DNA from: Jeotgalibacillus proteolyticus
Lineage (GTDB): Bacteria > Bacillota > Bacilli > Bacillales > Jeotgalibacillaceae
DNA length: 64,000 nucleotides
Reading direction: 5' to 3'
NCBI RefSeq assembly: GCF_002926065.1
Contig: NZ_PREZ01000004.1
Location: forward strand, 124,001 to 188,000
Shown here: positions 49,378 to 58,868 of the stretch, piece by piece
How positions within the stretch are numbered: the stretch's first letter is position 1
Layout of the letters: each line of letters opens with the position of its first letter
Notes under the pieces: generated by a model
The model's database searches: none
What the model was told of the DNA's origin: nothing
The model's input: the letters and a program-made list of their open reading frames with translations, nothing else
Position numbers and translations under genes: made by a program

Positions 49378-49580
49378 GATAAAACCCTCTTTTCGAATTT
49401 GTCTGCTGTTTTAGTATAGACAAATTTGTTATAGTTCAGTGACAAAGCGATCTATTTTAATGTTGGTTGTAGTCGTTACGGTTAATTTGCATCACCCGAT
49501 ATTATATAACATTTGGGGGGAGATTTAAAGGATAAGTTCTTATTTCACCTTAGTGTTATGAGTGTGTGCTTTAAATGATG

Positions 49581-49703
49581 GATGATTTTCGTTGCAGGCG
49601 GAGGCTTTCCGGAGGGCGGGAGCTGAGCTAACTTGCTAAAGCAAGTGGATCTCAGCTTTCCCGCTTAATCCTCTCGGAGTCCCCGCCTTCCACTACAATC
49701 ATC
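49581..49703 (+). repeat. Dispersed palindromic repeat, copy C (full)
   Basis: 123 bp bounded by GATGATT and AATCATC. The hairpin is AGCTGAG-CTA-ACTTGCT-AA-AGCAAGT-GGAT-CTCAGCT, where the outer stem lacks one base pair relative to copies A, B, E and F on both sides at once. Arms GGCTTTCCGGAGGGCGGG and CTCGGAGTCCCCGCC. Confidence 0.87.
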
Positions 49704-49771
49704 TGTGTGGGGAATTTGTTTGGTTCTTTAAAATAGGAGTGTTAGGGAGTTAATGCCTTTAAATATCGCGT

Positions 49772-49832
49772 GTTGATTTCCGCTTCAGGGGCATGCTTTC
49801 CGCGGGAGTCAGCCCCTTCCACTTCAATCAAC
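49772..49832 (+). repeat. Dispersed palindromic repeat, copy D (hairpin deleted)
   Basis: 61 bp bounded by GTTGATT and AATCAAC: the left arm GCTTTCCGCGGGAG joins straight to the right arm AGTCAGCCCCTTCC, so the whole central hairpin is missing. Looks like a clean internal deletion between the arms. Confidence 0.8.
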
Positions 49833-49933
49833 TCGGTGGGGAATTTATTTGGTTTTTCAAATTTATATTGTGAAGAGTGAATGTCTCTAAATGTATGAGT
49901 AATCTTTATAAAATCGAGCAAAATAAAGCCTAT

Positions 49934-50785
49934 TTACGGAGCGGAAAGAAACTGCAGCATAAACTTGTTGACGATTTCCGGCTGTTCCACATGGACCCAG
50001 TGGGTTGCATCGACAAGGACGATGTCTGCGTTGGTGCATTGCTTTGCGCTTTCTTCAGCTAGCTCCTTTGAGAGGAAAGAGTCTCTATAGCCCCAGATGA
50101 TTTTGACCGGGACATCGATCGTTGAAGGGCTGTCTGCTTCGAACCGTAGTGCTCTGTACCAGTTCAGCATCGATGTAATTGCTTCGGGCTGTGACCAGGC
50201 TTTGGTATAATGCTTAAGCTCTTTTTCGTCAAAGGTTTCGTGATCGCTGGAGTCAGTCAGCGATTTTCGTAAAGATTTATACTGATTGGCGGACAGCATT
50301 TTTTCCGGAAGCTCCGGGATTTGGAAAAATAAAATGTACGAGCTTTTAAAGATTTGCAGCGGATTTTTCATTATCCCCTTTTTCATTATTCCGGTATGAG
50401 GGCTGTTTAATATCAGCAGCTTTTCAACATACTCAGGCTTTGTAGCAGCTAAATGCCAGGCTACGATTCCACCCCAGTCATGTCCAATGATCACTGATTT
50501 TTCTCGGTTAAAATACCTTATTATTCCTACAATATCATCTCTCAGGACATTAAGCTGATAGCTTTCGACCCCCTCCGGCTTATCACTCAGGTTATATCCG
50601 CGCTGATCTGGTATAACAACACGGTAGCCTTCATTTACTAATGGCTCGATCTGCTTTCTCCAGCCGTACCAAAACTCTGGAAAGCCATGAAGCAAGATGG
50701 CAAGCGGTCCCTCTTTCAGTCCTGCAGTGGCTGTATGTAGGGTCACACCATTGACAGTGATATATGAGAATTCGATTGAATCCAT
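49934..50785 (-). CDS. Alpha/beta hydrolase (epoxide hydrolase-like)
   Basis: 283-residue hydrolase with the epoxide-hydrolase/haloalkane dehalogenase type layout. The oxyanion motif is HGFPEFWYGW, the nucleophile motif GHDWGG (Asp within it) and the catalytic His lies in THWVHVEQPE. An alpha-helical cap occupies about residues 130-210. Possible roles include epoxide or ester detoxification; the substrate is unknown. It stands alone, flanked by repeat copies C/D and by a terminator of the next operon. Confidence 0.87.
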   Translation of the reverse strand: MDSIEFSYITVNGVTLHTATAGLKEGPLAILLHGFPEFWYGWRKQIEPLVNEGYRVVIPDQRGYNLSDKPEGVESYQLNVLRDDIVGIIRYFNREKSVIIGHDWGGIVAWHLAATKPEYVEKLLILNSPHTGIMKKGIMKNPLQIFKSSYILFFQIPELPEKMLSANQYKSLRKSLTDSSDHETFDEKELKHYTKAWSQPEAITSMLNWYRALRFEADSPSTIDVPVKIIWGYRDSFLSKELAEESAKQCTNADIVLVDATHWVHVEQPEIVNKFMLQFLSAP

Positions 50786-50851
50786 TTTCGTTTCCTCCTT
50801 TTATTCATGCCTTTTGGTTGTCTATACTCTTCTTTTGGGTAAAGAAAACAT

Positions 50852-50900
50852 CAAAAAAAGATGCTGGGACGACAAATGTGTGTCGTCCCAGCATCTTTTA
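50852..50900 (-). terminator. Terminator of the sulfonate-type ABC operon
   Basis: AAAGATGCTGGGACGAC pairs perfectly with GTCGTCCCAGCATCTTT around an 8-nt loop. T runs exist on both strands; the minus-strand T7 run fits the transporter operon. Confidence 0.88.
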
Positions 50901-50958
50901 CCCGGTTCCTTTTAGATGTTCACTTTTAATTACTTTTTTGATCTATTAAGGGGTAAAC

Positions 50959-51966
50959 TTATTGCTGCGCACTGGTCAGCTTTACGCTATCAGTCATAAC
51001 AAGATCGCTTAATTCAGGCTGTTCGTTTAAAAATTGAAGATCGTATGATGAATCTGCAAAAGCCTGAATAACATCCGAGTCAACCTCAGACGTGAAGGTT
51101 ACGCGTTCCCACGCACTTGCAATAATAGATTCATCCATGCGCTGATTTGTGATGTCTTCAATTGAGTCGATTGCAATCGTTTGAGCTTCTTCAGGATTTT
51201 CGTTAATGAATTGAATGCTCTTTTCATGAGCTTCAGCAATTTGCTGAATCATTTCATTTTGTTCCTCAAGAAGTTTTCCGCTCGTAACTAAAACGGTGTT
51301 CGGAAGTGTTTTGCCGTAAGCAATTTCATCTGTATCGACAATGATTTTTGCTCCATTTTCTACAAGTGTTGAAGCCCATGGCTCAGGAACTGCAGCAAGG
51401 TCCACTTTACCTGACTCAAACATGGACTGGTATTGTGCGGGGTTTCCTGTCACATGCTTTAAAGTTCCGCCGATCCGTGCTGATGTAATGCCTTGCTCTT
51501 TAAGTGATGTTTCCATTTGTACATTATGTGTACACCCAACTCCCGGCGTAATAAAGGTGCTATTTTCAATGTCATCCACACTTTCGATCCCGCTTTGTTC
51601 ACTGGCAACAACAACGGTCCCGCCTGATGAAGCCCCTGCAATGATTTTAACGTCTGCACCATTTGCGTAATTGTTCATCACAGGTCCCGGTCCAACAAAT
51701 CCTGCATCTATATCACCTGTTTTTAAGGCAGTCATAAATGCTCCGCCATCAGGGAATGTTTTGTAGGTAACTGTTTTATCTTCCCCAAGTGCATCTTCGA
51801 AATATTTTTTTTCCTTAGCAACCATTGCCGGAACATGGTCTATGTTTGGAAAATAACCAATAACCACTTCATCACTGGAGCCGGATGAATTGTCTGAACC
51901 GCAAGCAGACAGCGCTAACGCCGTGAATGCTGCAAGCAGGAATAATAAACGGAAATTCTTTTTCAT
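50959..51966 (-). CDS. ABC transporter substrate-binding lipoprotein (sulfonate/nitrate/taurine class)
   Basis: 335-residue lipoprotein: signal peptide FLLAAFTALALSAC (lipobox LSAC), then an NMT1/SsuA-type binding domain (VVIGYFPNIDHVPAMVAKE, LKTGDIDAGFVGPGP, DLAAVPEPWAS). The ATG at 51966 follows GGAGGT; a longer frame to 52008 is not needed. Substrate could be aliphatic sulfonate, taurine or a related small anion; the neighbours carry no desulfonating enzyme, so the choice is open. Confidence 0.88.
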   Translation of the reverse strand: MKKNFRLLFLLAAFTALALSACGSDNSSGSSDEVVIGYFPNIDHVPAMVAKEKKYFEDALGEDKTVTYKTFPDGGAFMTALKTGDIDAGFVGPGPVMNNYANGADVKIIAGASSGGTVVVASEQSGIESVDDIENSTFITPGVGCTHNVQMETSLKEQGITSARIGGTLKHVTGNPAQYQSMFESGKVDLAAVPEPWASTLVENGAKIIVDTDEIAYGKTLPNTVLVTSGKLLEEQNEMIQQIAEAHEKSIQFINENPEEAQTIAIDSIEDITNQRMDESIIASAWERVTFTSEVDSDVIQAFADSSYDLQFLNEQPELSDLVMTDSVKLTSAQQ

Positions 51967-51986
51967 ATAATTGTACCTCCAAAAAA

Positions 51987-52745
51987 TTAGTCTGTAGCAA
52001 GTCCCCATTTTCTAAGGACCTTTCTTTCAACACGCTGGAAAAATAATAAATCAACGATAATGCCAATCAGCATGATTAAGATCATAATGGCAATTACCCG
52101 GGCCATATCGCCAAAATCTGAAGCAAACCTTAAGGAATAGCCGAGTCCCGGACCTGCACTTAATAGCTCACCAGCCATCAGTGCCCGCCAGGCAAATGCC
52201 CAGGCAAGGCGCAGCCCAGTGACTGCATAAGGAATAGATGCCGGCATCGTGACTTTTGTAAATAACCGGAGTCCGCGATAGTTCATCGTTTTCGCTGCTT
52301 TTATAAAGAGCGGAGGAACATTAATGATTCCTGTCCGTATATTAATCGTCATCACAATCGTTGCTCCTAGAACAACAATGAAGATAACCGCAGTTTCATT
52401 CAGTCCAAACCACATGATTGCCAAAGGAAGCCAGACGATGCTTGGGACAGATTGAAGGGCCAGGATAAGAGATCCAAGCGTTTCATCTGCTGTTTTTGAT
52501 TTCGCTAATAAAACACCAAGCAGGACACCTAGTAGTAGTGCAATGGCAAGTCCAAGAAATAATCTACGAAAACTCGCACCCAGATCATAAATCAATGTGC
52601 GGTTGCTGAAGCCTTCATAAAGTGAAACAAAAACATCTGAAGGGGCAGGCAGCAACGCCGGCGACACTTCAAAGACATAAACCGCTCCCTCCCAGAGAGC
52701 AAAAAGCAGTACATAAAAAATGATTCGTTTAACGGCTGGCTGCAT
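51987..52745 (-). CDS. ABC transporter permease (SsuC/TauC-like)
   Basis: 252-residue permease with about six TM helices and an EAA-like loop IKAAKTMNYRGLRLFTKVTMPASIPYAVTGLRLAW. Overlaps the ATPase gene by 17 bp and is followed by the binding-protein gene, forming one import operon. Confidence 0.9.
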   Translation of the reverse strand: MQPAVKRIIFYVLLFALWEGAVYVFEVSPALLPAPSDVFVSLYEGFSNRTLIYDLGASFRRLFLGLAIALLLGVLLGVLLAKSKTADETLGSLILALQSVPSIVWLPLAIMWFGLNETAVIFIVVLGATIVMTINIRTGIINVPPLFIKAAKTMNYRGLRLFTKVTMPASIPYAVTGLRLAWAFAWRALMAGELLSAGPGLGYSLRFASDFGDMARVIAIMILIMLIGIIVDLLFFQRVERKVLRKWGLATD

Positions 52746-53514
52746 GCTTCTGCTCCTTTTCCGTTACCTTATCAATCTCAGATTTTAATAACGCCTGAAT
52801 TTTTTCTTCATAAGATAATAGTTCTTCCTTGGATTGGGAGCGGGGTCTCGGAAAGTCCAGTTCAATAATGTCCAAAATCGTTCCAGGCTGAGTGCCCATT
52901 ACAACGATCCGGTCAGAAAGCTTTAACGATTCAGCAATACTATGAGTGACAAATAAAATGGTTTTCTTTGTTTCAATGAAAATATTTTCTAAAATTTCGT
53001 GCAGCCGTGAACGGGTTTGTTCGTCCAGTGCACCAAAGGGTTCGTCCATTAATAATAGAGCGGGGTCCATCGCAAGAGCACGTGCAATTGCAACACGCTG
53101 CTGCATGCCTCCTGAAATTTCATGAGGTGAATGATTCGTATAAGAGCCTAACTGAACCATTTGTAAATAGTGTTTCGCTTTTTCGGCTGCTTCTTTTTTT
53201 GACATCACAGGCAATAGAGGAAACATAACATTTTCCAAAACGGTGAGCCATGGAAATAAGGCCGCCTGCTGAAAAACCATTCCCCTTTCTTTCCCGGGTC
53301 CTTTAATCGGAGTTCCTGAAAGCTCGATGTTTCCTTCTGAAGCAGATGTCAAACCAGCTACAATCGATAGCAGTGTTGATTTGCCGCACCCGGAAGGACC
53401 AAGAATTGAAACAAACTCCCCTTCTCTTACATCTAGGTTAATATTTGAAAGGACAAGCTCTGAGCTGCCTTTATTTATAAAGGATTTATTCAAATTGTTA
53501 ATCGTTAAAAACAT
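52729..53514 (-). CDS. ABC transporter ATP-binding protein (SsuB/TauB-like)
   Basis: 261-residue ATPase: Walker A GPSGCGKS, Q-loop MVFQQAALFPWL, signature ISGGMQQRVAIARAL, Walker B LLLMDEPFGALDEQTR, switch His FVTHSIAESL. First gene of the operon, behind GGAGGT. Confidence 0.92.
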   Translation of the reverse strand: MFLTINNLNKSFINKGSSELVLSNINLDVREGEFVSILGPSGCGKSTLLSIVAGLTSASEGNIELSGTPIKGPGKERGMVFQQAALFPWLTVLENVMFPLLPVMSKKEAAEKAKHYLQMVQLGSYTNHSPHEISGGMQQRVAIARALAMDPALLLMDEPFGALDEQTRSRLHEILENIFIETKKTILFVTHSIAESLKLSDRIVVMGTQPGTILDIIELDFPRPRSQSKEELLSYEEKIQALLKSEIDKVTEKEQKHAASR

Positions 53515-53809
53515 ACCTCCACCTGCCTTAATTCATTAAAACCTATAAAATTAATCGGAATTTCCTTTAAATTATAGCGGAAGGATGTGGAAAGTCAAGA
53601 CTTAGACTCTCTTTAATTTTAGTTCTCTGCCGCAGCAAAGTAGAATAATTAGCTATAATTACAGCCAATTATTTTTTGGTAAATAAAAGAACAGGAAGAT
53701 CTTAAAAGGATATAATGAAGTAGGAATGATACATACATTTTTTTGAAAAGGGGGTATTCTTATTAAACTTTTAAAAACTCAATTCTTCCGAATTTTCATT
53801 ATTTTTGCA

Positions 53810-54616
53810 ATGGGACTATTTGTTTTTTATTCTCAATATCCATCCGACCCATCAAATGATCCCTGGGGGCTAAGTTCAGTATTTGCTTCAATTTTTTTTG
53901 TACTAGTGGTTTTTGTTGCGAGTATTTTCATTATTTCGTTCTTAAATCCTATTTCCTGGGAAAAGAAGATATCGATCATCTTCTTTAGTACGTTAGTTGC
54001 CTGCATCCTGCCTTTTCTAGGAATAGGTCATATTAAAGTGGCATTGATTGAATTGCAGCAATCCTCCACTATTTCTAAAGTAGAACAAAAATACAATGTG
54101 GATATGGATGGAGCGATCGCTTATTCTGAACAGGGAGAATTTATAATCGTTGAAACAGAGGAAGACAAACTGACTGTGTACAATCAGTCCGGAGAAGAAG
54201 TACATGTGGCTTCAGTAATAGAAGTGATAAAAAATGCGATAGAACAGCTGCCACTTTCAGATGATGAAAAAAATAATACGTACTTTGACTGGTATGAAGC
54301 AGAGGCGATTGATGAATTTGATGAGACAAACATGGAATCTAAAATGTCCCTTAGGTTCAGATACATCATGAACGAGGAACCGGGGGAATTTGAAGAAAGA
54401 ATAGATAAAAATGAAGAAATACCCAAAGAAGCGGAGAAAGTAGCCTATCATAGAGTATTTAACTTCAAGATCACGACAGGTGAAACGGGTGAAATCGATT
54501 ATTCCTCTGAAAAAATGATCGAAGAGGATACTATTCTCATTACCTATGAGTTTGATGGTGAGGTGATGTATGTAGGTCATACAAACCCAAAACCTATTAC
54601 AAAATATATGGACTAA
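53810..54616 (+). CDS. Hypothetical membrane-anchored protein
   Basis: 268 residues from the ATG. Two hydrophobic stretches lie near the N-terminus (MGLFVFY and VFASIFFVLVVFVASIFIISFL), another follows (ISIIFFSTLVACILPFLG), and then an acidic soluble domain of about 170 residues without known motifs. The start is doubtful: AAAGGGGG at 53747-53754 precedes in-frame ATT codons at 53756 and 53762, and starting there would complete the first TM (IKLLKTQFFRIFIIFAM...). No family recognised. Converges with another unknown gene. Confidence 0.72.
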   Translation: MGLFVFYSQYPSDPSNDPWGLSSVFASIFFVLVVFVASIFIISFLNPISWEKKISIIFFSTLVACILPFLGIGHIKVALIELQQSSTISKVEQKYNVDMDGAIAYSEQGEFIIVETEEDKLTVYNQSGEEVHVASVIEVIKNAIEQLPLSDDEKNNTYFDWYEAEAIDEFDETNMESKMSLRFRYIMNEEPGEFEERIDKNEEIPKEAEKVAYHRVFNFKITTGETGEIDYSSEKMIEEDTILITYEFDGEVMYVGHTNPKPITKYMD

Positions 54617-54621
54617 TTAAA

Positions 54622-54644
54622 GAGCTGCCCGTCAGCTTTTTTTT
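54622..54644 (+). terminator. Terminator of the 268-aa gene
   Basis: AGCTG, loop CCCGT, CAGCT followed by eight T residues, just after the stop. Confidence 0.7.
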
Positions 54645-54658
54645 GCGTTAAAAGAAAA

Positions 54659-55231
54659 CTACTTTTTTGTCCAATAATTTATATATAAATTTGAAACTGC
54701 CACTTCTATCACTTCTTCTTGCACTTCGCTGCTCAGATCGCCTTGCGGCTCCATATAAAAGCTAAACTCATCTGGAGTAAAACTAGAAGGCTTTAATTCA
54801 ATTGTCTCATCGTTATAGGAGGCTTTTGCGTCTGCCTTAAATTCGTTTAATAGACGATTATTTGAATAGGAATATGCCACACCTGAAACTTCTGTTGCTC
54901 CGCCTGTACGATAAGTCGCACTTGGAGAAAAGAACAATTCATACCCGCCTTCAGTTTGAGCAATAACCTTCGAAACGTAAACTTGGTTTTCACCATCGTC
55001 AAAAAGCACTTTTCCTTGATTATTTTCCAGGTTATTCATGTCAATATCCACCGTGTATTCACCTTCAATTGGGTAGGAATTAATGTGATAGTTTTCAATG
55101 TTATTTGTATAATAACTTACGCCCTGAGCTCGAGCCTTTAATGTTTCTATCATTGGGAAAATAAATAAAAAACCAATGGCAATTATGCCCGCCACAATAT
55201 ATACCGTAGTTAGATTCATTAACCTTTTCAC
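54659..55231 (-). CDS. Hypothetical protein with one N-terminal TM
   Basis: 190 residues: TM anchor VYIVAGIIAIGFLFIFPMI near the N-terminus and an extracytoplasmic beta-rich domain with many Tyr/Ser/Asn (INSYPIEGEYTVDIDMNN, YSYSNNRLLNEF). No known motif. ATG near GGAGGG. It faces the unknown gene at 53810; the two could be functionally linked, but nothing proves it. Confidence 0.7.
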   Translation of the reverse strand: MKRLMNLTTVYIVAGIIAIGFLFIFPMIETLKARAQGVSYYTNNIENYHINSYPIEGEYTVDIDMNNLENNQGKVLFDDGENQVYVSKVIAQTEGGYELFFSPSATYRTGGATEVSGVAYSYSNNRLLNEFKADAKASYNDETIELKPSSFTPDEFSFYMEPQGDLSSEVQEEVIEVAVSNLYINYWTKK

Positions 55232-55364
55232 TGGATCCCTCCATTCAGTAGAAGAATTATAACACTAATCCATCCCCTTTTTTAACAAAAAATAACATCA
55301 ACTCACTTCCAGAGAACACAAGCAAAGATCTGGATTGATCACACAAATACATTTTTCACAAAAT

Positions 55365-55392
55365 AAAAAACCCTTGATAAGCAAGGGTTTTA
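55365..55392 (-). terminator. Terminator of ssrA
   Basis: Minus strand: AAACCCTTG, loop CTTAT, CAAGGGTTTTTTATTTT, about 40 bp beyond the mature tmRNA end. Confidence 0.88.
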
Positions 55393-55431
55393 ACAGATTG
55401 TACTCTTTTTGATGCTCCACATTATTAAATA

Positions 55432-55788
55432 TGGAGACGGTGGGAGTCGAACCCACGTCCAGAAACTTTCACACTTAAGCGTCTACGAGCGTATTCAATC
55501 TATTCGCATTTCGCCAGCTCTTATGCCGATTGACAGGCGTCCAAGTGGCTAATCTGATTGGTCTCTTCAGTCGACCTCAGATGGTGGCCGAACAGCGTAT
55601 CCCACTGATAAGTGAGCCTCATTCAGGTCTACATGGGCGATAGACAGGTGAGGCCTCAAGTGCGTATTAGGCAGCTAGAGCTAAATCTTGTTTGTTGTTA
55701 ACTATTTGTGTTGACGTTGATGACGAAGACGATCCCTCCGGCTCGCGACTTAAGCTCGAACCATTCCTGTCGAATCCGTAACGTCCCC
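55432..55788 (-). ncRNA. ssrA: tmRNA
   Basis: Ribosome-rescue RNA of about 357 nt. The 5' end GGGGACGTTACGGATTCGACAGG and the 3' end TTCGACTCCCACCGTCTCC form the tRNA-like acceptor (GGGGACG with CGTCTCC) and T arm. CCA is not encoded. The tag frame ends in VNNKQDLALAA with stop TAA at 55667-55669; the resume codon is uncertain. It lies downstream of its partner gene smpB, with a promoter between them. Confidence 0.97.
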
Positions 55789-55886
55789 TTGATCAAGGAA
55801 GAAAGAAGATGTGATCTGCTTTCTTGTACGGGATTCCCAAGTAAAATGGGAACTTAAGCTGCATTGCCGCATTTGCGACTATAAAT

Positions 55887-55914
55887 AGTATACCATATCC
55901 TGCGATTTTTTCAA
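55887..55914 (-). promoter_or_regulatory. Promoter of ssrA
   Basis: Minus strand: TTGAAA, 16-bp spacer ending in TGG (extended -10), TATACT. It lies between the smpB stop and tmRNA, implying a precursor with about 90 nt of 5' leader to be trimmed. Confidence 0.65.
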
Positions 55915-55923
55915 CTACTTCGC

Positions 55924-56388
55924 TTATCGCTGGCTATCTTTAAATGCGCGTGCCATTTCACGGGTGGCTTCTTTTTTCTTAAGAGATTCACGCTTGTCAT
56001 AATTCTTTTTACCCTTTGCAAGACCGATCAGCACCTTGGCAAAACCGTCCTTCAAATACATTTTCAAAGGAACAATGGAATAGCCCTGCTGTTTTGTGGC
56101 GCCTATTAATTTATTAATCTGCTGGCGGTGAAGTAATAGCTTTCGTTCACGCAGCGGATCATGGTTAAACTGGTTCCCCTGCTCGTATGGACTGATATGG
56201 GCATTGTTTAAGAAAACCTCTCCGTTGCTGATCCGGGCAAATGAATCTTTTAGTTGAACTCTGCCGTTGCGGATTGATTTGATCTCAGTGCCTCTTAGCA
56301 CAATCCCTGCTTCATACGTTTCTTCAATGAAATAATCGTGGCTGGCTTTTTTATTCTGCGCCACTACCTTTCCAGAACCCTTTGGCAT
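55924..56388 (-). CDS. smpB: SsrA-binding protein SmpB
   Basis: 154-residue OB-fold partner of tmRNA. Motifs: [46 protein letters not shown] and the basic C-terminal tail [24 protein letters not shown] that reaches the decoding centre. Strong GGAGGAG site. Follows rnr and precedes ssrA. Confidence 0.97.
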   Translation of the reverse strand: MPKGSGKVVAQNKKASHDYFIEETYEAGIVLRGTEIKSIRNGRVQLKDSFARISNGEVFLNNAHISPYEQGNQFNHDPLRERKLLLHRQQINKLIGATKQQGYSIVPLKMYLKDGFAKVLIGLAKGKKNYDKRESLKKKEATREMARAFKDSQR

Positions 56389-56413
56389 AAGTGACTCCTC
56401 CTTCTAGCGGGCA

Positions 56414-56441
56414 ATGCGGCAGTGAAAGTACACTGCCGCAT
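56414..56441. other. Hairpin between rnr and smpB without a T run
   Basis: ATGCGGCAGTG, loop AAAGTA, CACTGCCGCAT: a perfect 11-bp stem in the short intergenic space. With no T tract on either side it is probably not a terminator; an RNA-processing or stability element is possible. Confidence 0.6.
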
Positions 56442-56453
56442 GCTCATCATACA

Positions 56454-58832
56454 TTATTTCCGCTTTTTCTTGCGGCTTTTTTGGTTCTTATTGTTTTTAT
56501 TCTTCGCACTGCTTGGAATTCCTTCATAAAACTTCTGCTTTTTCTTTTTCCGTTTTTCTGAAGAAGCATCAGAAGGACGTTCTCCGCCTTTGCGCGGCTT
56601 TTTGTTGTTAGAATCAGAACCTGAGCGTGAGCCTCCACGGCCTCCGCTTTGAATGACTCTTGCGGAATCACGGCGCTCGCGTCTTGGTGTTCCCTTCATC
56701 CCGACAATTTCAAAATCAATGGCGCGTTCATCCTTATTTACATTGATGACACGTACAGTGATCTCATCGCCAATACGGAACACATTGGCTGTCCGCTCAC
56801 CGATCATCGCCATATGACGGTCGTCAAAGCGGTAATAATCATCCGTCATATAGCTGACATGGACAAGTCCTTCAATCGTGTTTGGAAGCTCAACAAACAT
56901 ACCAAAGTTTGTGACAGAACTGATTACACCATCAAATTCCTCACCGATCTTATCAAGCATGTATTCAGTTTTCTTCAGCTCATCCGTTTCACGCTCAGCA
57001 TCTACTGCACGGCGTTCCCGGCCTGAGGTATGGGCGGCAATTTCAGGAAGTCTTGCATTCCATTTTTGCTGTGTTCTTTCATCAACCTTTTTATGAATCA
57101 GGTACGTACGGATTAAGCGGTGAACGATTAGATCCGGATATCGTCTGATCGGGGATGTGAAATGAGTGTAAAATTCTGTCGCAAGACCAAAGTGACCAAG
57201 ACTGTTTTCATCGTATTTTGCCTGCTGCATCGAACGAAGCATCATAGTAGAAACAACCATTTCTTCTGGACGCCCTGTCACATCATCAATGATTTCCTGA
57301 AGAGCTCGCGGATGAATTTCATTACCGGAGCCTTTTACAACCAACCCGAAATTGGTGATGAATTCAAAGAACCTCTGAAGCTTTTCTTCCTTCGGATCCT
57401 CGTGAATACGGTAGATGAAAGGCAGGTTCATCCAGTGGAAATGCTCTGCTACTGTCTCATTGGCTGCAAGCATAAATTCCTCAATCAGCTTTTCCCCAAC
57501 AGAGCGTTCACGGATGCCGATATCTGTTGGATGACCTTCTTCATCAACAAGCACCTTTGCTTCTTTGAAATCAAAATCGATCGCTCCGCGTCCAAAACGC
57601 TTACCGCGCAAAATCGCTGCGAGCTTTTCCATCTCCTGAAACATCGGAACAAGCGGTTTGTATTTTTCAATTAACGCTTCATCATTATCAACCAGGATTG
57701 AGTTAACATCCCCATACGTCATACGTTCATTTGTACGGATAACGCTTTGGAAAATTTCATGGTTTACGACTCCGCCGTTTTGATCGATTTCCATTGAACA
57801 GGAAAGCGTCAATCTGTCCACACGCGGGTTCAATGAGCAAATCCCATTTGATAAACGGTGAGGAATCATCGGGATTACTCGATCAACTAAATAAACACTC
57901 GTGCCTCTATCATAGGCTTCTTCATCAAGCGGAGAGCCTTCAGTAACATAATGGCTGACATCGGCAATATGAACCCCTAACAGGTAGTTGCCGTTATCAA
58001 GCTTTTTGAGGGAAATCGCATCATCTAGATCCTTTGCATCCGCCCCGTCAATCGTTACGGCTACTTCTTCCCGTAAATCCCGGCGTCCGTCCAAATCTGA
58101 AGGATCAATCTCATCCGGCACTTCGTTGGCCTGCTTTAATACCTCATCCGGGAATTCTACTTCTATTCCGTGCTTATGGATAATGGATAAAATATCAACA
58201 CCTGGATCATTTTTATGTCCAAGAATGGCTGATACTTCCCCTTCAGCACTTTTTCTGCCATCAGGATAAGCCGTAATTTGTACGATTACCTTATGTCCTT
58301 CAACTGCTCCTTTGTTCGCATTTTTCGGAATAAAGATATCGCTTGTCATTTTTTTATCATCGGGAATTACAAAACCGAAGTTCGCACTTTCTGTGTAGGT
58401 CCCGACAACCTGCTTTACGCCACGCTCTAGAATTCTTACGACAGTTCCTTCGCGGCGATCTCCAGACGATTCCTTGGAGACACGAACTAAAACGGTATCG
58501 CCGTGCATAGCATTAGCGGTCTCGTTCGGTGGAATAAATACATCGTCCTGGCCCTGCTCCTCAGGGATTAAAAAGGCAAACCCTTTCGCATGTCCTGAAA
58601 GTCTTCCGCGTACAAGGTTCATTTTTTCCGGAAGCCCGTAGCGGTTGCTTCTTGTGCGGACAATATGTCCTTTTTCCTCTAAAACGACCAGTGCCTTTAC
58701 CAGATCCCTGAATTCATCCGAGTCTGTAATCTTAAATGATTCCTCGAGCTCCTGGACTGTTAGCGGCTTATACGCTTCTTCACGCATAAAGGTTAACAGA
58801 TTGTCCATCATCTTTTTTGTCTTATCATCCAT
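56454..58832 (-). CDS. rnr: Ribonuclease R
   Basis: 3'-5' exoribonuclease that degrades structured RNA and works with tmRNA on defective messages. 792 residues: N-terminal helix-turn-helix and cold-shock domains, the RNB catalytic domain ([14 protein letters not shown] with the metal-binding aspartates), an S1 domain ([24 protein letters not shown]) and a Lys/Arg-rich C-terminal tail. The ATG at 58832 follows GAGGAGG; the frame continues eight codons upstream but without such a site. Confidence 0.96.
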   Translation of the reverse strand: MDDKTKKMMDNLLTFMREEAYKPLTVQELEESFKITDSDEFRDLVKALVVLEEKGHIVRTRSNRYGLPEKMNLVRGRLSGHAKGFAFLIPEEQGQDDVFIPPNETANAMHGDTVLVRVSKESSGDRREGTVVRILERGVKQVVGTYTESANFGFVIPDDKKMTSDIFIPKNANKGAVEGHKVIVQITAYPDGRKSAEGEVSAILGHKNDPGVDILSIIHKHGIEVEFPDEVLKQANEVPDEIDPSDLDGRRDLREEVAVTIDGADAKDLDDAISLKKLDNGNYLLGVHIADVSHYVTEGSPLDEEAYDRGTSVYLVDRVIPMIPHRLSNGICSLNPRVDRLTLSCSMEIDQNGGVVNHEIFQSVIRTNERMTYGDVNSILVDNDEALIEKYKPLVPMFQEMEKLAAILRGKRFGRGAIDFDFKEAKVLVDEEGHPTDIGIRERSVGEKLIEEFMLAANETVAEHFHWMNLPFIYRIHEDPKEEKLQRFFEFITNFGLVVKGSGNEIHPRALQEIIDDVTGRPEEMVVSTMMLRSMQQAKYDENSLGHFGLATEFYTHFTSPIRRYPDLIVHRLIRTYLIHKKVDERTQQKWNARLPEIAAHTSGRERRAVDAERETDELKKTEYMLDKIGEEFDGVISSVTNFGMFVELPNTIEGLVHVSYMTDDYYRFDDRHMAMIGERTANVFRIGDEITVRVINVNKDERAIDFEIVGMKGTPRRERRDSARVIQSGGRGGSRSGSDSNNKKPRKGGERPSDASSEKRKKKKQKFYEGIPSSAKNKNNKNQKSRKKKRK

Positions 58833-58868
58833 TGGCCAAACCCTCCTCTGCTGCAATTGGGTACTTAC

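Larger units (their letters stand above)
49378..49933. other. Gene-free interval with two repeat copies
   Basis: 556 bp between rlmN and the hydrolase gene. It contains repeat copies C and D, each followed by a related flank that includes TGGGGAATTT and TTTGGTT. No ORF here is credible. On the minus strand just upstream of rlmN, TATACT at about 49414 is a possible -10 element, without a good -35. Confidence 0.65.

Noticed and set aside
55432-55788. Long stretch after smpB considered as tRNA cluster because of the TTCGA...CCCACC end
   Set aside because: The tRNA-like 3' end belongs to tmRNA; the 5' GGGGACG half and tag frame identify it. No separate tRNA or rRNA genes are seen in the window.
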